From: Companilactobacillus halodurans
Lineage (GTDB): Bacteria > Bacillota > Bacilli > Lactobacillales > Lactobacillaceae
Direction: 5' to 3'
DNA: 55,943 nt
NCBI RefSeq assembly: GCF_009600985.1
Contig: NZ_VDFP01000017.1
Coordinates: 1 to 55,943, forward strand
Both the position numbers and the translations under genes were made by a program. Positions 27,430 through 36,968 of the stretch are shown in pieces; position 1 is the first letter of the stretch, and every line of letters starts with the position of its first letter. Under the pieces are notes generated by a model. The model saw only the letters and a list, made by a program, of their open reading frames with translations. It ran no database searches and was not told the DNA's origin.

Positions 27430-29583
27430 ATGAAAAAAATTCAATCAATCTTAAACAAACGATTAGGATTTATGACCTTCCTAATCGTTTGTTTATGGCT
27501 CAAAAGTCTTATCGCTTATTACCTTGATTTTTCATTAGGAATTGAGAATCTACTGCAACATTTCCTATTGATAGTTAATCCTTTTGCGACAACAGTCTTT
27601 TTAATGAGCTTTGCACTCTATTTCAATAAGTCAGTTATTTCATATTGGGTGATGGGAATCATTCATTTAGCTGACTCTCTTTTTATTTATGGAAACATCC
27701 TTTATTACCGCGCCTTCTCAGACTTCATTTCATTTAATTCAATTACTGGAGTTGGCAAAGTAGCAAATGGTTTATTGACGACAACGCTTGGTGTAGTAAA
27801 GGTCCGCGATGCGATTTATCTGGTGGATTTTTTAATCATCATTTTATTATTCGCAACTCATTTTATTAAAATTGACAGAACTCCCTTTAGAAAACTGAAT
27901 GCCTTTGCTACTACCTTTTTAGGCTTAGCATTATTTTCAGCCGATTTAGCTGGTTCTGAGGGTAATCGCCCGCAATTGTTAGGACGTACCTTTGATCACT
28001 CTTATATCGTGAAATATTTAGGTATCAATTCCTTTTTGCCTTATGATTCTATTCGTGCATTAAAAAACGATCAGGTCCGTTCGAATGCAACTGAAACCGA
28101 AATCGACAATATTTTAGATTATACGAAAAATAATTACGCTGCTCCTAATGCAGAATATTTTGGCAAAGCTAATGGTAAGAATATTATTATTTTGCATCTA
28201 GAAAGTTTTGAACAATTCTTAATTGGGATGAAGATCAATGGCGTTGAAGTGACGCCGTTTCTAAACAGTCTTTACAACGATAAAAATACTCTATCTTATG
28301 ATAATTTCTTCAATGAGGTTGGTTCTGGTCGCACTAGCGATGCCGAAACGATGCTGGAATCAGGATTATTTGGATTGCCAACTGGAACTTCATTCTTTAC
28401 TAAACTGGGAACATCGAATACTTTCCAAGCTGCTCCCGCCATTCTTTCCCAAAAGAAAGGCTATACCAGTGCTGTCTTCCACGGAAATGTCGGGAGTTTT
28501 TGGAGTCGTGACTCTGTTTACAAGAATATGGGCTATAACTATTTCTTTGATCAAAGCTATTATGATACTAAAGACCCTGATACCCAGTCCGACAACACTT
28601 ATGGCATTAAAGATAAACTACTCTTCTCTGAAGGAGTCAAGTATCTAGAACAAATGCAACAACCGTTTTATGCTAAATTTTTAACGGTCACCAACCATGT
28701 CAGTTACCAATTTTCCGATGAAGATAATGGCAACTTCCAAACTACCGATTTGTCTGATGACGAAATCAATCGTTACTTTGAAACGGCCCACTACCTTGAC
28801 AAGTCAATTGAAGAATTCTTCAACTATCTATCAGCTACTGGACTCGATAAAAATACGATGGTCGTCTTATATGGAGACCACTATGGGTTAAATGCCACTC
28901 AACATAAGGAACTAGCTACCCAATTACTGGGAAAAGATGCTAACACGTGGAGTAAATTCAACGAAACCCAAATGCAACGAGTACCCTTCATGATTCACAT
29001 GGATGGTCTTAAAGGTGGCGTAAAGCACACTTACGGTGGAGAAATCGATGTTTTGCCAACGATTCTTCATCTAGCTGGTGTTAATACGAAACAGTATATT
29101 CAATTAGGGACTGATTTACTCTCCAAACAGCACGATTCGAAAGTCACCTTTAGAAATCACAGTTTGATAACGCCCAAGTACACCGTCTATCCTTCTGACA
29201 AAGGTATGCCAACAGTTTACTCGAATGCAACTGGAGAAGAGATTGACCTGCATGACAATCCCGACCTAGCAACCAAAGCCGAAAAATGGGTTAAGGAAGC
29301 AGCTCTCAAGTTAAAAGTTTCAGACGATGTCAACAACAAGAATCTGTTGCGCTTTTACACGCCGTTTGGTTTCACGCCTGTCAATCCAACGAATTACTCC
29401 TATCAAGATCAAGTTCAACAAATGGAGAAAATCCGTAATGACCTTGGCAAAAAATCAACTAGTCTTTATTCTCAAAACGGAAATAAGACGACAACTAATC
29501 TCTATAATACTGACGCTTTACAGCTCCAAAATGATCGAACGCCAATCGATAGTTGGTCGTATCTCAAAGATAACAATAAATAA
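27430..29583 (+). CDS. ltaS: Lipoteichoic acid synthase-type sulfatase (paralogue 2)
   Basis: About 717 aa, same architecture as its neighbour: five membrane helices, then an outward-facing sulfatase domain with HLESFEQ, GSGRTSDAET (nucleophile Thr) and LYGDHYGL. The two proteins are alike over their full length, including the unusual C-terminal tail (KTTTNLYNTD), so they arose by tandem duplication. ATG 27430 follows AGGA by a proper distance; ATG 27418 overlaps this SD. A terminator separates it from the first copy. Confidence 0.88.
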   Translation: MKKIQSILNKRLGFMTFLIVCLWLKSLIAYYLDFSLGIENLLQHFLLIVNPFATTVFLMSFALYFNKSVISYWVMGIIHLADSLFIYGNILYYRAFSDFISFNSITGVGKVANGLLTTTLGVVKVRDAIYLVDFLIIILLFATHFIKIDRTPFRKLNAFATTFLGLALFSADLAGSEGNRPQLLGRTFDHSYIVKYLGINSFLPYDSIRALKNDQVRSNATETEIDNILDYTKNNYAAPNAEYFGKANGKNIIILHLESFEQFLIGMKINGVEVTPFLNSLYNDKNTLSYDNFFNEVGSGRTSDAETMLESGLFGLPTGTSFFTKLGTSNTFQAAPAILSQKKGYTSAVFHGNVGSFWSRDSVYKNMGYNYFFDQSYYDTKDPDTQSDNTYGIKDKLLFSEGVKYLEQMQQPFYAKFLTVTNHVSYQFSDEDNGNFQTTDLSDDEINRYFETAHYLDKSIEEFFNYLSATGLDKNTMVVLYGDHYGLNATQHKELATQLLGKDANTWSKFNETQMQRVPFMIHMDGLKGGVKHTYGGEIDVLPTILHLAGVNTKQYIQLGTDLLSKQHDSKVTFRNHSLITPKYTVYPSDKGMPTVYSNATGEEIDLHDNPDLATKAEKWVKEAALKLKVSDDVNNKNLLRFYTPFGFTPVNPTNYSYQDQVQQMEKIRNDLGKKSTSLYSQNGNKTTTNLYNTDALQLQNDRTPIDSWSYLKDNNK

Positions 29584-29590
29584 CTATAAA

Positions 29591-29634
29591 AAAGACGAAA
29601 CGAGACATATCTGAAAATGACATGTTTCGTTTCG
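29591..29634. terminator. Terminator between ltaS-2 and the histidine kinase gene
   Basis: Stem of CGAAACGA/TTTCGTTTCG-type arms around a loop with AAAAT, flanked by A- and T-rich runs; serves convergent transcripts. Confidence 0.7.
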
Positions 29635-29658
29635 CCTTTTATTTCTTAATAATACTTT

Positions 29659-31173
29659 TTAACTCTCTTTATTCTGTGGTTCCTTTTTATCTTCGTCAGG
29701 TTTATGTTCATAACCTTCATCAAATAATGTCACTGTGAAAGTAGTTCCTTCATTTAGCTTACTTTTGACTTCAATTTCTCCACCGTGATTTTCGACCAAC
29801 TGGTGAACAATTGAAAGTCCTAAACCAGATTCACCATATTTTCGATTCTTCCGGGATGGATCAGCTTTATAGTACCGATCCCAAATATTTTTAACTTGAT
29901 CTTCTGACATCCCGATACCAGTATCTGAAATGGTGAAAATTGAAGCGTGACGCTCATCATCACGGCCTCCACTGATAAAAATTTTTCCCTTATTAGTGAA
30001 CTGAATCGCATTTTGCATGATATTAAAAATCACTTGTACGAAGCGATCATAATCAGCATAAGTCTTCAATTCGCCTTCATAAGGTTTGAGAATCAATTCA
30101 TCACCAGAGCTGTCAGCTTTTTTCTTCAATTGCGAAGTAATGTCTTTTAATGGCTTATTCGCATCAAAGACACGTTTAGCCATCGTAATCTGATTAGTCC
30201 GAATCTTCTCGTAATCCAAATTTTCATTGACTAGTCGAATCAAACGTTTTGTTTCATTTCTCATCAATTGAATACTTTGATCCTTTGATTCTTCGGGAAT
30301 AGCATTATAAGCCAATCCCTCCAAAAGACCGTTGATAGTCGTCAAAGGCGTTCTCATTTCGTGAGATGCATCAGCCATAAACTCTTTACGACGTTGTTCT
30401 TGGCGCTTGATTTCTTTGTCAGATGCTTCAAGCGACTTGACCATTTGGTTGAAATCGTCAGCCAAATCATCCAGCTCATCTCGACCTCTACTCTCAATTT
30501 GAACAGAGAAATCATTATTGGCAACTTTCTTAGTTGCACCACGTAAACGGTTGATTCGGTTGACTTGGTATCTTGACAAGAGGAAGCTCAAAATAATCGC
30601 TGCTAGAAGTGAAATCAAGAGTGCAAAATAAAGCCGTCGATTGATTTCACCGATATTAGTTTGCAACTCCGAAACATCTGAACCTGCCCAAACAGCCGCA
30701 ATCAATTTACCATTTTGGAACCATGGCGTTAAAACATAGACATAACTGCGGTCATCATCTTTACGAAGTCGAGGATTGCCTGCGGTATTTTGCGGTTTTT
30801 GAATATTTCGAATTGTTTTGCCTTGCTTTAGCTTCTTCCAATACGATTGCTTCAAGTGCAATTTCACATTAGTTGGTGGCGTTGGGCAAACTTGATTATT
30901 CTTGTAATCGAAGATGGCAAATTGAACGTTTCTCTCTGAAAGAACTTGTTCAACCGTTCGAATATTATCGCCTGTTATATTATGAATTTGCCCAGTCTTT
31001 GGATCGTTTTTCAAAGCGATTTTTTCTAAGTTACCAGCATAGCTCTCCAAACTCTTATAAGTTCGGTTGTACTCCCAATTAGTTGAGGCACTAGTAACAG
31101 AATACAAAATAATACCTAAAGTCGTTAAGATAACGATTAAAAAACTCAGCATATTTTGATAAATTAATTTCAT
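29659..31173 (-). CDS. Sensor histidine kinase
   Basis: 504 aa. TM1 at ~10-28, extracellular sensor (~30-180), TM2 (~182-202), HAMP (~203-258), HisKA with ADASHEMRTPLTTINGL (phospho-His around residue 270), and HATPase (N box NAIQFTNKG, G boxes DTGIGM and GESGLGLSIV). Its start overlaps the regulator stop by one base (TAATG). No ligand can be inferred. The location next to two LTA-synthase genes makes an envelope-stress role possible but unproven. The C-terminus is charged (EHKPDEDKKEPQNKES). Confidence 0.92.
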   Translation of the reverse strand: MKLIYQNMLSFLIVILTTLGIILYSVTSASTNWEYNRTYKSLESYAGNLEKIALKNDPKTGQIHNITGDNIRTVEQVLSERNVQFAIFDYKNNQVCPTPPTNVKLHLKQSYWKKLKQGKTIRNIQKPQNTAGNPRLRKDDDRSYVYVLTPWFQNGKLIAAVWAGSDVSELQTNIGEINRRLYFALLISLLAAIILSFLLSRYQVNRINRLRGATKKVANNDFSVQIESRGRDELDDLADDFNQMVKSLEASDKEIKRQEQRRKEFMADASHEMRTPLTTINGLLEGLAYNAIPEESKDQSIQLMRNETKRLIRLVNENLDYEKIRTNQITMAKRVFDANKPLKDITSQLKKKADSSGDELILKPYEGELKTYADYDRFVQVIFNIMQNAIQFTNKGKIFISGGRDDERHASIFTISDTGIGMSEDQVKNIWDRYYKADPSRKNRKYGESGLGLSIVHQLVENHGGEIEVKSKLNEGTTFTVTLFDEGYEHKPDEDKKEPQNKES

Positions 31174-31922
31174 TATGCCTTAGCTTTTGCTCCTGTATCA
31201 TCAAATTTGTAGCCAACGCCCCAAACAGTTTCAATAACTTGAGGTCCGACCTTTTCAATTTTTTGACGAAGCTTCTTAATGTGGGCATCGACCGTTCTCT
31301 CTTCACCGAAGTAGTCGTAATCCCAAACTTGTTCCAACAATTGTTCACGTGAAAAGACTTGTTTAGGTTTACTTGCCAAAGTCTTCAATAAATCAAATTC
31401 TTTAGGTGTCAAATCAGGAATTTCCTGACCATTTAAATAGGCTTCACGCGTGTTAGAATTCAATTTGAAAAAGCCAGTGTTGATGTCAAAACCATCATCT
31501 GCTTCTTCCACCGTTGCATCAACTGGAGAACTTTCAGCAATTTTTTCAGCCATATTCTCATCACGTCTGTGAATAGCTTTCATTCTGGCAATCAACGTAA
31601 TTGGGCTAAATGGTTTAGTAACATAGTCGTCAGCTCCAAATTCCAATCCGAGAACTTGGTCGCTTTCAGTATCACGAGCGGTCAACATAATTATCGGAAC
31701 GGTTTTTGAAACTTTCCGGATTTCCTTGGCTACTTCCATACCATCTTTGCCAGGTAAATTTAAGTCAAGGGTAATCATATCCCATTTGTCAGGATCAGCA
31801 TTGAACATGTCCATAGCTTGATTGCCATCGTAGGCAAAATCAGCTTCCCATTTTTCTTTTTGAAAGAACATCCCCATCATTTCGGAGACGGACTTATTAT
31901 CCTCTATCATTAAAATCTTCAT
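31173..31922 (-). CDS. OmpR-family response regulator
   Basis: About 249 aa: receiver domain (MKILMIEDNKS, phospho-Asp53 in LDLNLPG, Lys in VTKPF) and C-terminal winged helix (LTPKEFDLLKTLASKPKQVFSREQLLEQVWDYDYFGEERTVDAHIKKLRQK split across motifs). A linker of ~25 acidic residues (AESSPVDATVEEADDGFD) between the domains is longer than usual. ATG 31922 lies 8 nt after GGAG; GTG 31931 would sit on that SD. Forms an operon with the kinase downstream. Confidence 0.93.
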   Translation of the reverse strand: MKILMIEDNKSVSEMMGMFFQKEKWEADFAYDGNQAMDMFNADPDKWDMITLDLNLPGKDGMEVAKEIRKVSKTVPIIMLTARDTESDQVLGLEFGADDYVTKPFSPITLIARMKAIHRRDENMAEKIAESSPVDATVEEADDGFDINTGFFKLNSNTREAYLNGQEIPDLTPKEFDLLKTLASKPKQVFSREQLLEQVWDYDYFGEERTVDAHIKKLRQKIEKVGPQVIETVWGVGYKFDDTGAKAKA

Positions 31923-32018
31923 AAATATCACTCCATATTTAAAATTAGGCTATCTCATTACAATAAAAATTGTTAACATGTCATTAGTATACAAAAATAA
32001 ATTTAAGTTGGTGATCTT

Positions 32019-32795
32019 TTGAATAACAATTATCAAGGAACTGTCTTCTTCGATCTTGACGGGACCCTGTTAAACAATGACTCACAAGTTGATGACTCTG
32101 TTGCAAAGGCAGTCCATCAATTGAAAGCAAATAATTACTTACCAGTTATCAGTACCGGACGCTCACCGATCGAAATCGATGCAGCAACCAAAACAACAGG
32201 TATTGATACTTATATTACTTTAAATGGTGCATTTGTCCAATCGCAAGGCAACGTCATCTATCAAAATAATATCAAACCTACCTTAATAAAAGCTGTAATC
32301 AATCAAGCTAAAGAATTTGGTGACAGCATTAGTATGCACTCGCCGACAGAATCATTTTTAAGCGAAGCATCCGATTTTGTCAAAGACTTTTATCAAGCTG
32401 TTAATATCGAATTACCAAAAGTCGATCCAACATTCTATCAAAAAAAGGATGTACAAATGGTCGTTGTCGTTTCAAGTGGCGATGCAAAAAGATACCAAGA
32501 GAAATTTCCAGAATTGAAATTTTACAAAACTGGTCCTTATTCAATTGATACGATTGATAAGGGTGTCTCTAAAATGAATGGTATCAAACACCTCATCAAA
32601 GGTTTGCACCTTGAAGATAAGCCAGTTTACGCTTTTGGCGATGGTCCAAACGACTTGCCAATGATTGAATCAGCTGACTATAGTATTGCAATGGGCAACG
32701 GAATTGAATCCGTCAAGAACGCTGCAACTTATGTTACCACTGAAAACGTTAACGGTGGAATTGTTAAGGGTCTAAAACATTTCAATTTAATATAA
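32019..32795 (+). CDS. HAD-superfamily Cof-type phosphatase
   Basis: 258-aa cytosolic phosphatase. Motif I VFFDLDGTLLNND with nucleophile and acid aspartates, motif II VISTGR, a C2B cap, motif III Lys region and motif IV YAFGDGPNDLPMIE. The Cof/YidA group dephosphorylates sugar phosphates or flavin precursors with broad specificity. Starts with TTG behind GGTGATC. Single gene, divergent from the two-component operon. Confidence 0.87.
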   Translation: MNNNYQGTVFFDLDGTLLNNDSQVDDSVAKAVHQLKANNYLPVISTGRSPIEIDAATKTTGIDTYITLNGAFVQSQGNVIYQNNIKPTLIKAVINQAKEFGDSISMHSPTESFLSEASDFVKDFYQAVNIELPKVDPTFYQKKDVQMVVVVSSGDAKRYQEKFPELKFYKTGPYSIDTIDKGVSKMNGIKHLIKGLHLEDKPVYAFGDGPNDLPMIESADYSIAMGNGIESVKNAATYVTTENVNGGIVKGLKHFNLI

Positions 32796-32825
32796 ATAAA
32801 AACACAAATAATTATATATAAAAAT

Positions 32826-32863
32826 AATAGGGATGATAATCTTTTTTGATTACCATCCCTATT
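32826..32863. terminator. Bidirectional terminator
   Basis: 16-bp stem with one mismatch (AATAGGGATG-ATAATC and complement) around TTTTTT, between two convergent genes. Confidence 0.82.
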
Positions 32864-32874
32864 TTATTATGAAG

Positions 32875-33657
32875 CTATTTTTGAAGTAAAATTAAACGTT
32901 CTAACAAGTTCTTAATCAAATGGCTTTGCGTTTTTATATCAGTTGCCATATTTCCGCGAGCTAGTTTTTTATTGGGTTTGAAAAAAATTATTTTATCATT
33001 ACTAGACATTCCAACTGGCAATTCCAAAATTTCATTTTCCAAATCAATTTTTTCAAGTCTAATCTGTCTTACCTGTAAAATACTCCCATTCAAGATATAT
33101 GCTTCTACTCGCAATAAACTATTCGTATCTCCGTAAGTTATGTAAATATTTCTTAACTCTTGAAAGATATTAAGAATATCGCCCCTTTTAGAAGATTGGA
33201 TTTGAAAATTTATCGATTCAAAGAATTCATTTAACTTTGACAAAGCCCTCTGATCTTTCTTAGCATTATTCAACTGACTGGCATTTTGTCTGATTACTTG
33301 TGAAACTAAGCTATTTAATAACGTAAACTGATTATTGGAAAAACCATTTGGCAATATTGCAATAACTATATAATCCACCATCTGTTCATCATTCCCCCAC
33401 GCAACAGCGTTATCAAGCGAAAATAAAAATATTTGTGGCATTTTGATTTCATCATTTACAGCAAAACAAAATGCGACTCGATGGGAAAAAATCGTGCTAC
33501 CTTGCAACTCATTATCTAAAATTTCATTATATATAGTTAATTTATTCAAACTATCAAGGGATGCAACCTGATAAGCGATTTTTCTGAGAATACCCAATTT
33601 GTCATCATTATCCAGTTTCAAATAAAAAGCATAATTATTGCTCGTGGTATTAAGCAA
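32875..33657 (-). CDS. EIIA type-2-like protein lacking the phospho-histidine
   Basis: About 260 aa, not a standard family member that I can name. Residues ~15-140 follow the fructose/mannitol EIIA pattern, including GSTIFSHRVAFCFAVNDE, VAWGNDE and MVDYIVIAILP, but the position of the phospho-histidine (IPHG in true EIIA) is Phe65 (FCFA). Residues ~160-260 have no recognised domain. TTG 33657 has AGGAG eight bases upstream; GTG 33666 would abut the SD. The gene is divergent from a LysR regulator. It may be a non-phosphorylatable regulatory derivative of EIIA. The homology call comes from pattern reading and is moderate. Confidence 0.6.
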   Translation of the reverse strand: MLNTTSNNYAFYLKLDNDDKLGILRKIAYQVASLDSLNKLTIYNEILDNELQGSTIFSHRVAFCFAVNDEIKMPQIFLFSLDNAVAWGNDEQMVDYIVIAILPNGFSNNQFTLLNSLVSQVIRQNASQLNNAKKDQRALSKLNEFFESINFQIQSSKRGDILNIFQELRNIYITYGDTNSLLRVEAYILNGSILQVRQIRLEKIDLENEILELPVGMSSNDKIIFFKPNKKLARGNMATDIKTQSHLIKNLLERLILLQK

Positions 33658-33783
33658 TTTGTTCACTCCTTCAGCTCATTTCATAATTCAATTGCAAATT
33701 ACATTATAAAATTCATTTGTCATATAATAATATACGAGTATTTGAATGATAGATATTAACAAATAATATATCAGGAGTTGCAA

Positions 33784-34629
33784 ATGAATATTGATACTTT
33801 AAAAATGATTATTACAATTGCTCGAACCGGGACCATCTCTGCAGCTGCCACTCAATTAGGCTATGCTCAATCGAACATTTCCAGTCGACTCCGTCAATTA
33901 GAAAATAAACTGGGAACTACTATTTTTTATCGAACCAATCGAGGCGTAATTTTAACAGAAGATGGTAAACAATTTTATCAACGAGCTATTCAAATCGTGA
34001 ATTTAACAGAGGACACCGTTAATCAGTTGCGTCGTCCAAGAGATATTGAAGGAGATTTGCATATCGGTACCTTACAAACTGCTTCAACGACTTACTTGCC
34101 TGCTATCTTAACTAAATATCATCAAACTTTTCCAAAAGTTAATTTGGCAATTGAAGCTCATCATCGAATCAAAAATATTCAACAAGTTTTAAATCATGAA
34201 TTAGATGGAGCCGTCGTTGGTGAAATAAATCAAGCTGACAAGTTAACTACGATTCCACTTTCAAAAGAAAAACTTTGTCTCATATCAAATTCTGATAAGA
34301 TGCCTGATTTTAAAACAACGCCCTTCTTAACTTTTCCCATCGGCTGCGTTTATCGGGAAGTTGCTGACAAATGGTTTGCTTCTAAATCAATGAAAGCTCC
34401 GCAATTGATTCAATTTAATTATCTAGATGCCATTTTAGCCAGTGTCTGTTCAGGTTTAGGAGCCAGTATCGTTCCAAAAAAAACTGCTCAACCTTACGTT
34501 TTTGAAGGATTAATCAATACTTTTCCTTTGCCAGCAGAATTTTCTACGATTCAGTTAGATTTTATTTATCGTGACGATTACATAGTTAATAAACCCTTTG
34601 AAAAATTTATTGATATTTTGACAAATTAA
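33784..34629 (+). CDS. LysR-family transcriptional regulator
   Basis: About 281 aa. N-terminal winged HTH (TISAAATQLGYAQSNISSRL, LENKLGTTIFYRTNRG), then a substrate-binding effector domain (DLHIGTLQTASTTYLPAIL onward). ATG 33784 sits six bases after GGAG; TTG 33778 is too near it. It is divergent from the EIIA-like gene with ~120 bp between, the usual arrangement for LysR and its target. Effector unknown. Confidence 0.9.
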   Translation: MNIDTLKMIITIARTGTISAAATQLGYAQSNISSRLRQLENKLGTTIFYRTNRGVILTEDGKQFYQRAIQIVNLTEDTVNQLRRPRDIEGDLHIGTLQTASTTYLPAILTKYHQTFPKVNLAIEAHHRIKNIQQVLNHELDGAVVGEINQADKLTTIPLSKEKLCLISNSDKMPDFKTTPFLTFPIGCVYREVADKWFASKSMKAPQLIQFNYLDAILASVCSGLGASIVPKKTAQPYVFEGLINTFPLPAEFSTIQLDFIYRDDYIVNKPFEKFIDILTN

Positions 34630-34670
34630 ACACTATTAATATAGTAGATTCTCAAATTTAGACGTGTATA

Positions 34671-34718
34671 AAAAAGGTTGTACCAACTTGGATATTTCCA
34701 GTTGATACAACCTTTTTT
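34671..34718. terminator. Bidirectional terminator
   Basis: Strong stem AAAAGGTTGTACCAAC with its near-complement GTTGATACAACCTTTT, flanked by A- and T-runs, between convergent lysR and the MDR gene. Confidence 0.88.
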
Positions 34719-34727
34719 ATCATAATA

Positions 34728-35720
34728 TTATGCTTTCACAACAACCTTACCCATCATATGACCAGCTTCAACTAACTTCGTAGCACGTTTCAAATTATCC
34801 AAATTGAAGCCATGGAAAACTTTAGTAACGGTCGAATCAATTGTTCCCTTATCTAGCCCATCAGCTAATTTTTCCAAGTATTCACCTTGAGTGGACATAG
34901 CGGCTAATTTGAACTTAGCTTTGGTAAACATCCATTCCCAAGCAAAATCAACTGATTTTTGTTTCAAATCTGCAACTTGGGATTCACGCAAATTGGTGAT
35001 TGTCGCAAATATTCCTAAAGGTTTGATCAATTCAACGATTTCTTGCCAATGTGGATCGTTATCGCTCAATCCAATAATATAATCGACATTTTCTATTCCT
35101 AAATCGTGAACTTGCTTAATTAAATCTTGATGATGGTTGACCACTAAATCGGCTCCTAAATCTTTGACCCACTTAACCTTTTCATCCGTCGAAGCAGTGG
35201 CAATAACTTTTAATCCAGCCAAATGAGCCAACTGAATGGCGATTGAGCCAACGCCTCCAGCACCATTGATAATTAAAATAGTTTTATCACGATTATCCAT
35301 TGCTGGATTGATGTGTAATTTTTCATACAACAACTCGCTAGCTGTCAGTGTAACTAGTGGCATTGCTACGCTTTTTTCAACAGAAGTTTCTTTAGGGGCG
35401 CGGGCGACGATACGTTCATCAATTATTTCATATTCTTGGTATGAACCGTCACGTGTGTAGTCACCAGCAAAGAAAACTTTTTCCCCAACGTCAAATTTAC
35501 TTGCTTCTGGGCCAAGCGCTTCAACGATTCCATAGCCATCATAGCCTAAAATCTTGGGTTCTTTTGTTTCCTGAACCTTTTTACGAGTGGCTATATCAAC
35601 TGGATTGATAGAAACACCAAGGATTTTAACCAAAATATCACGACCTTGCGGCGTTTCCATTTGTTTGTCAAATTCAATCATGCTATCTAAATTACTATTA
35701 GTTACTCCATATGCTTTCAT
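34728..35720 (-). CDS. MDR-family zinc-type alcohol dehydrogenase / quinone oxidoreductase
   Basis: 330-aa NAD(P)H-dependent oxidoreductase. N-terminal GroES-like fold (VKILGVSINPVDIATRK, ILGYDGYGIVEALGPEA, VFFAGDYTRDGSYQEY) and Rossmann domain with INGAGGVGSIAIQLAHLAG. The catalytic zinc-binding Cys/His set of true alcohol dehydrogenases is not evident, so a zinc-free quinone-reductase-like enzyme is likely despite the usual family name. ATG 35720 follows AGAGG by nine bases. Single gene. Confidence 0.85.
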   Translation of the reverse strand: MKAYGVTNSNLDSMIEFDKQMETPQGRDILVKILGVSINPVDIATRKKVQETKEPKILGYDGYGIVEALGPEASKFDVGEKVFFAGDYTRDGSYQEYEIIDERIVARAPKETSVEKSVAMPLVTLTASELLYEKLHINPAMDNRDKTILIINGAGGVGSIAIQLAHLAGLKVIATASTDEKVKWVKDLGADLVVNHHQDLIKQVHDLGIENVDYIIGLSDNDPHWQEIVELIKPLGIFATITNLRESQVADLKQKSVDFAWEWMFTKAKFKLAAMSTQGEYLEKLADGLDKGTIDSTVTKVFHGFNLDNLKRATKLVEAGHMMGKVVVKA

Positions 35721-35779
35721 CTTATCCAACCTCTTTTATAATTATTATTTTACAACAAAAGTAGAATAGATAAAAAAAT

Positions 35780-35806
35780 CCGAGTAGAGTTAGTAATCTC
35801 TACCCG
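35780..35806 (-). terminator. Terminator of the 3D-domain gene
   Basis: Stem CGAGTAGAG / CTCTACCCG with one G-U pair; the minus strand continues into a T-run. Confidence 0.7.
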
Positions 35807-35833
35807 AATATTTTCCCAATTACATATTTATTT

Positions 35834-36505
35834 TTATCCCAAAATCTCAACAGTGGCACTAGTAATTCCATAAGAAGGAATCATGCTATTTGGCATTGCC
35901 ATATCGATTTGGTGTGGATTGTCATAGGCAAATGTTCCAGTATCGTTAACTGTTCGATAATAGACATCCCCTTGAGCTGTGGTGATTTTAAGGCGTGATC
36001 CACGTGGAATAACACTTAGATTCGTTGCAACGCCTGAATAACCCATGTCTGACCCTAAAACGGCTGGATCATAAAAACTAATTTTAAATGTTCCAACGTT
36101 TTTAGATGTTGGTTGCATTTGAACTGGTGCTTGCGCAGCTGACTGCGTAATTGCTTGTTGTGATTCTGCAATTTGTTCTGGTTGTGAAGTTTGGACTGGT
36201 GCATGGTCAACATCTTGACTTGGTTGGTCCGATGTCACATCACTCATATTTGGATCCTTTTCACTGTCTTGAATACCAGGCATAAATTCTTTATTGTCTG
36301 ATAATGATATTTTCTTATTTAGTTTATCAGCATCTTCATCGACCTTTTCTTTTGTTTCCAAATTAGTCAATGTTCTTCTAAAATCCGTTACATTACTTGT
36401 TTGATCCGTTGATGAATCTGCAGCGTAGGCTACTGAATAACCCATACCCCCTGTAACAATCAAACTAATGAAAAGTAGTGCTTCTAATTTAATTTGCTTT
36501 AACAA
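35834..36505 (-). CDS. Secreted 3D-domain cell-wall protein
   Basis: 223 aa. Residues 1-29 form a signal peptide or anchor (LEALLFISLIVTGGMGYSVAYA). A low-complexity Gln/Asp/Ser-rich linker (~30-135) precedes a C-terminal 3D domain (~137-223): SFYDPAVLGSDMGYSG, then NDTGTFAYDNPHQIDMA, carrying conserved aspartates. 3D domains occur in lytic transglycosylase-like wall enzymes such as MltA and B. subtilis YocH. TTG start behind GGGGAG. A perfect WalR-type box lies ~100 bp upstream, which fits a wall-remodelling role. Confidence 0.8.
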   Translation of the reverse strand: MLKQIKLEALLFISLIVTGGMGYSVAYAADSSTDQTSNVTDFRRTLTNLETKEKVDEDADKLNKKISLSDNKEFMPGIQDSEKDPNMSDVTSDQPSQDVDHAPVQTSQPEQIAESQQAITQSAAQAPVQMQPTSKNVGTFKISFYDPAVLGSDMGYSGVATNLSVIPRGSRLKITTAQGDVYYRTVNDTGTFAYDNPHQIDMAMPNSMIPSYGITSATVEILG

Positions 36506-36607
36506 CTAATCGCTCCCCGGTTTTTTGTTTACCAGAGGACACTATACAAGATAAATATGTCAGAGATATTACAGGCATAATAAAAAAATTCGGTCAGCTA
36601 AACTTTT

Positions 36608-36624
36608 TGTAATGTATTTGTAAT
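36608..36624 (+). promoter_or_regulatory. WalR (YycF) box candidate
   Basis: TGTAAT, five bases, TGTAAT: an exact match to TGTWAH-N5-TGTWAH. It lies 103 bp upstream of the 3D-domain gene, in opposite orientation to it. WalR controls wall hydrolases, including 3D-domain YocH in B. subtilis. Confidence 0.5.
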
Positions 36625-36968
36625 GAGTGTCATATAATTTTAATTAATTTTTAAAATTTTAAATTTTTGACCACTTTATAAAAGTTTGTGATATTTTTTT
36701 CAAAATTATTGTAACCGATTACTCAAAAAGGAAAATTTATTTTAATATTTATTTATACCGTTTACATTATAAAATCATCATAAATCTCTCTTTTCTAATT
36801 GACATTTTTGAATTCGGTTTCAATTTACTCTTCATATCTCTAAAATTGGCTTCAAATCAGTTCAAAATAGCTTTTAAAATCTTTTTTTCTTGTAAGCGAG
36901 AACAAATATTTGTTGAAACAATTTTTTTATGCTAATTTAGATTTATCGAAGGATTTGGAGGAATTTAT
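36625..36968. other. AT-rich divergent intergenic region
   Basis: About 340 bp between the divergent 3D-domain and FMN-reductase genes. Very AT-rich, presumably holding the promoter for the reductase gene. I see no ORF, repeat or structured RNA in it. Confidence 0.5.
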
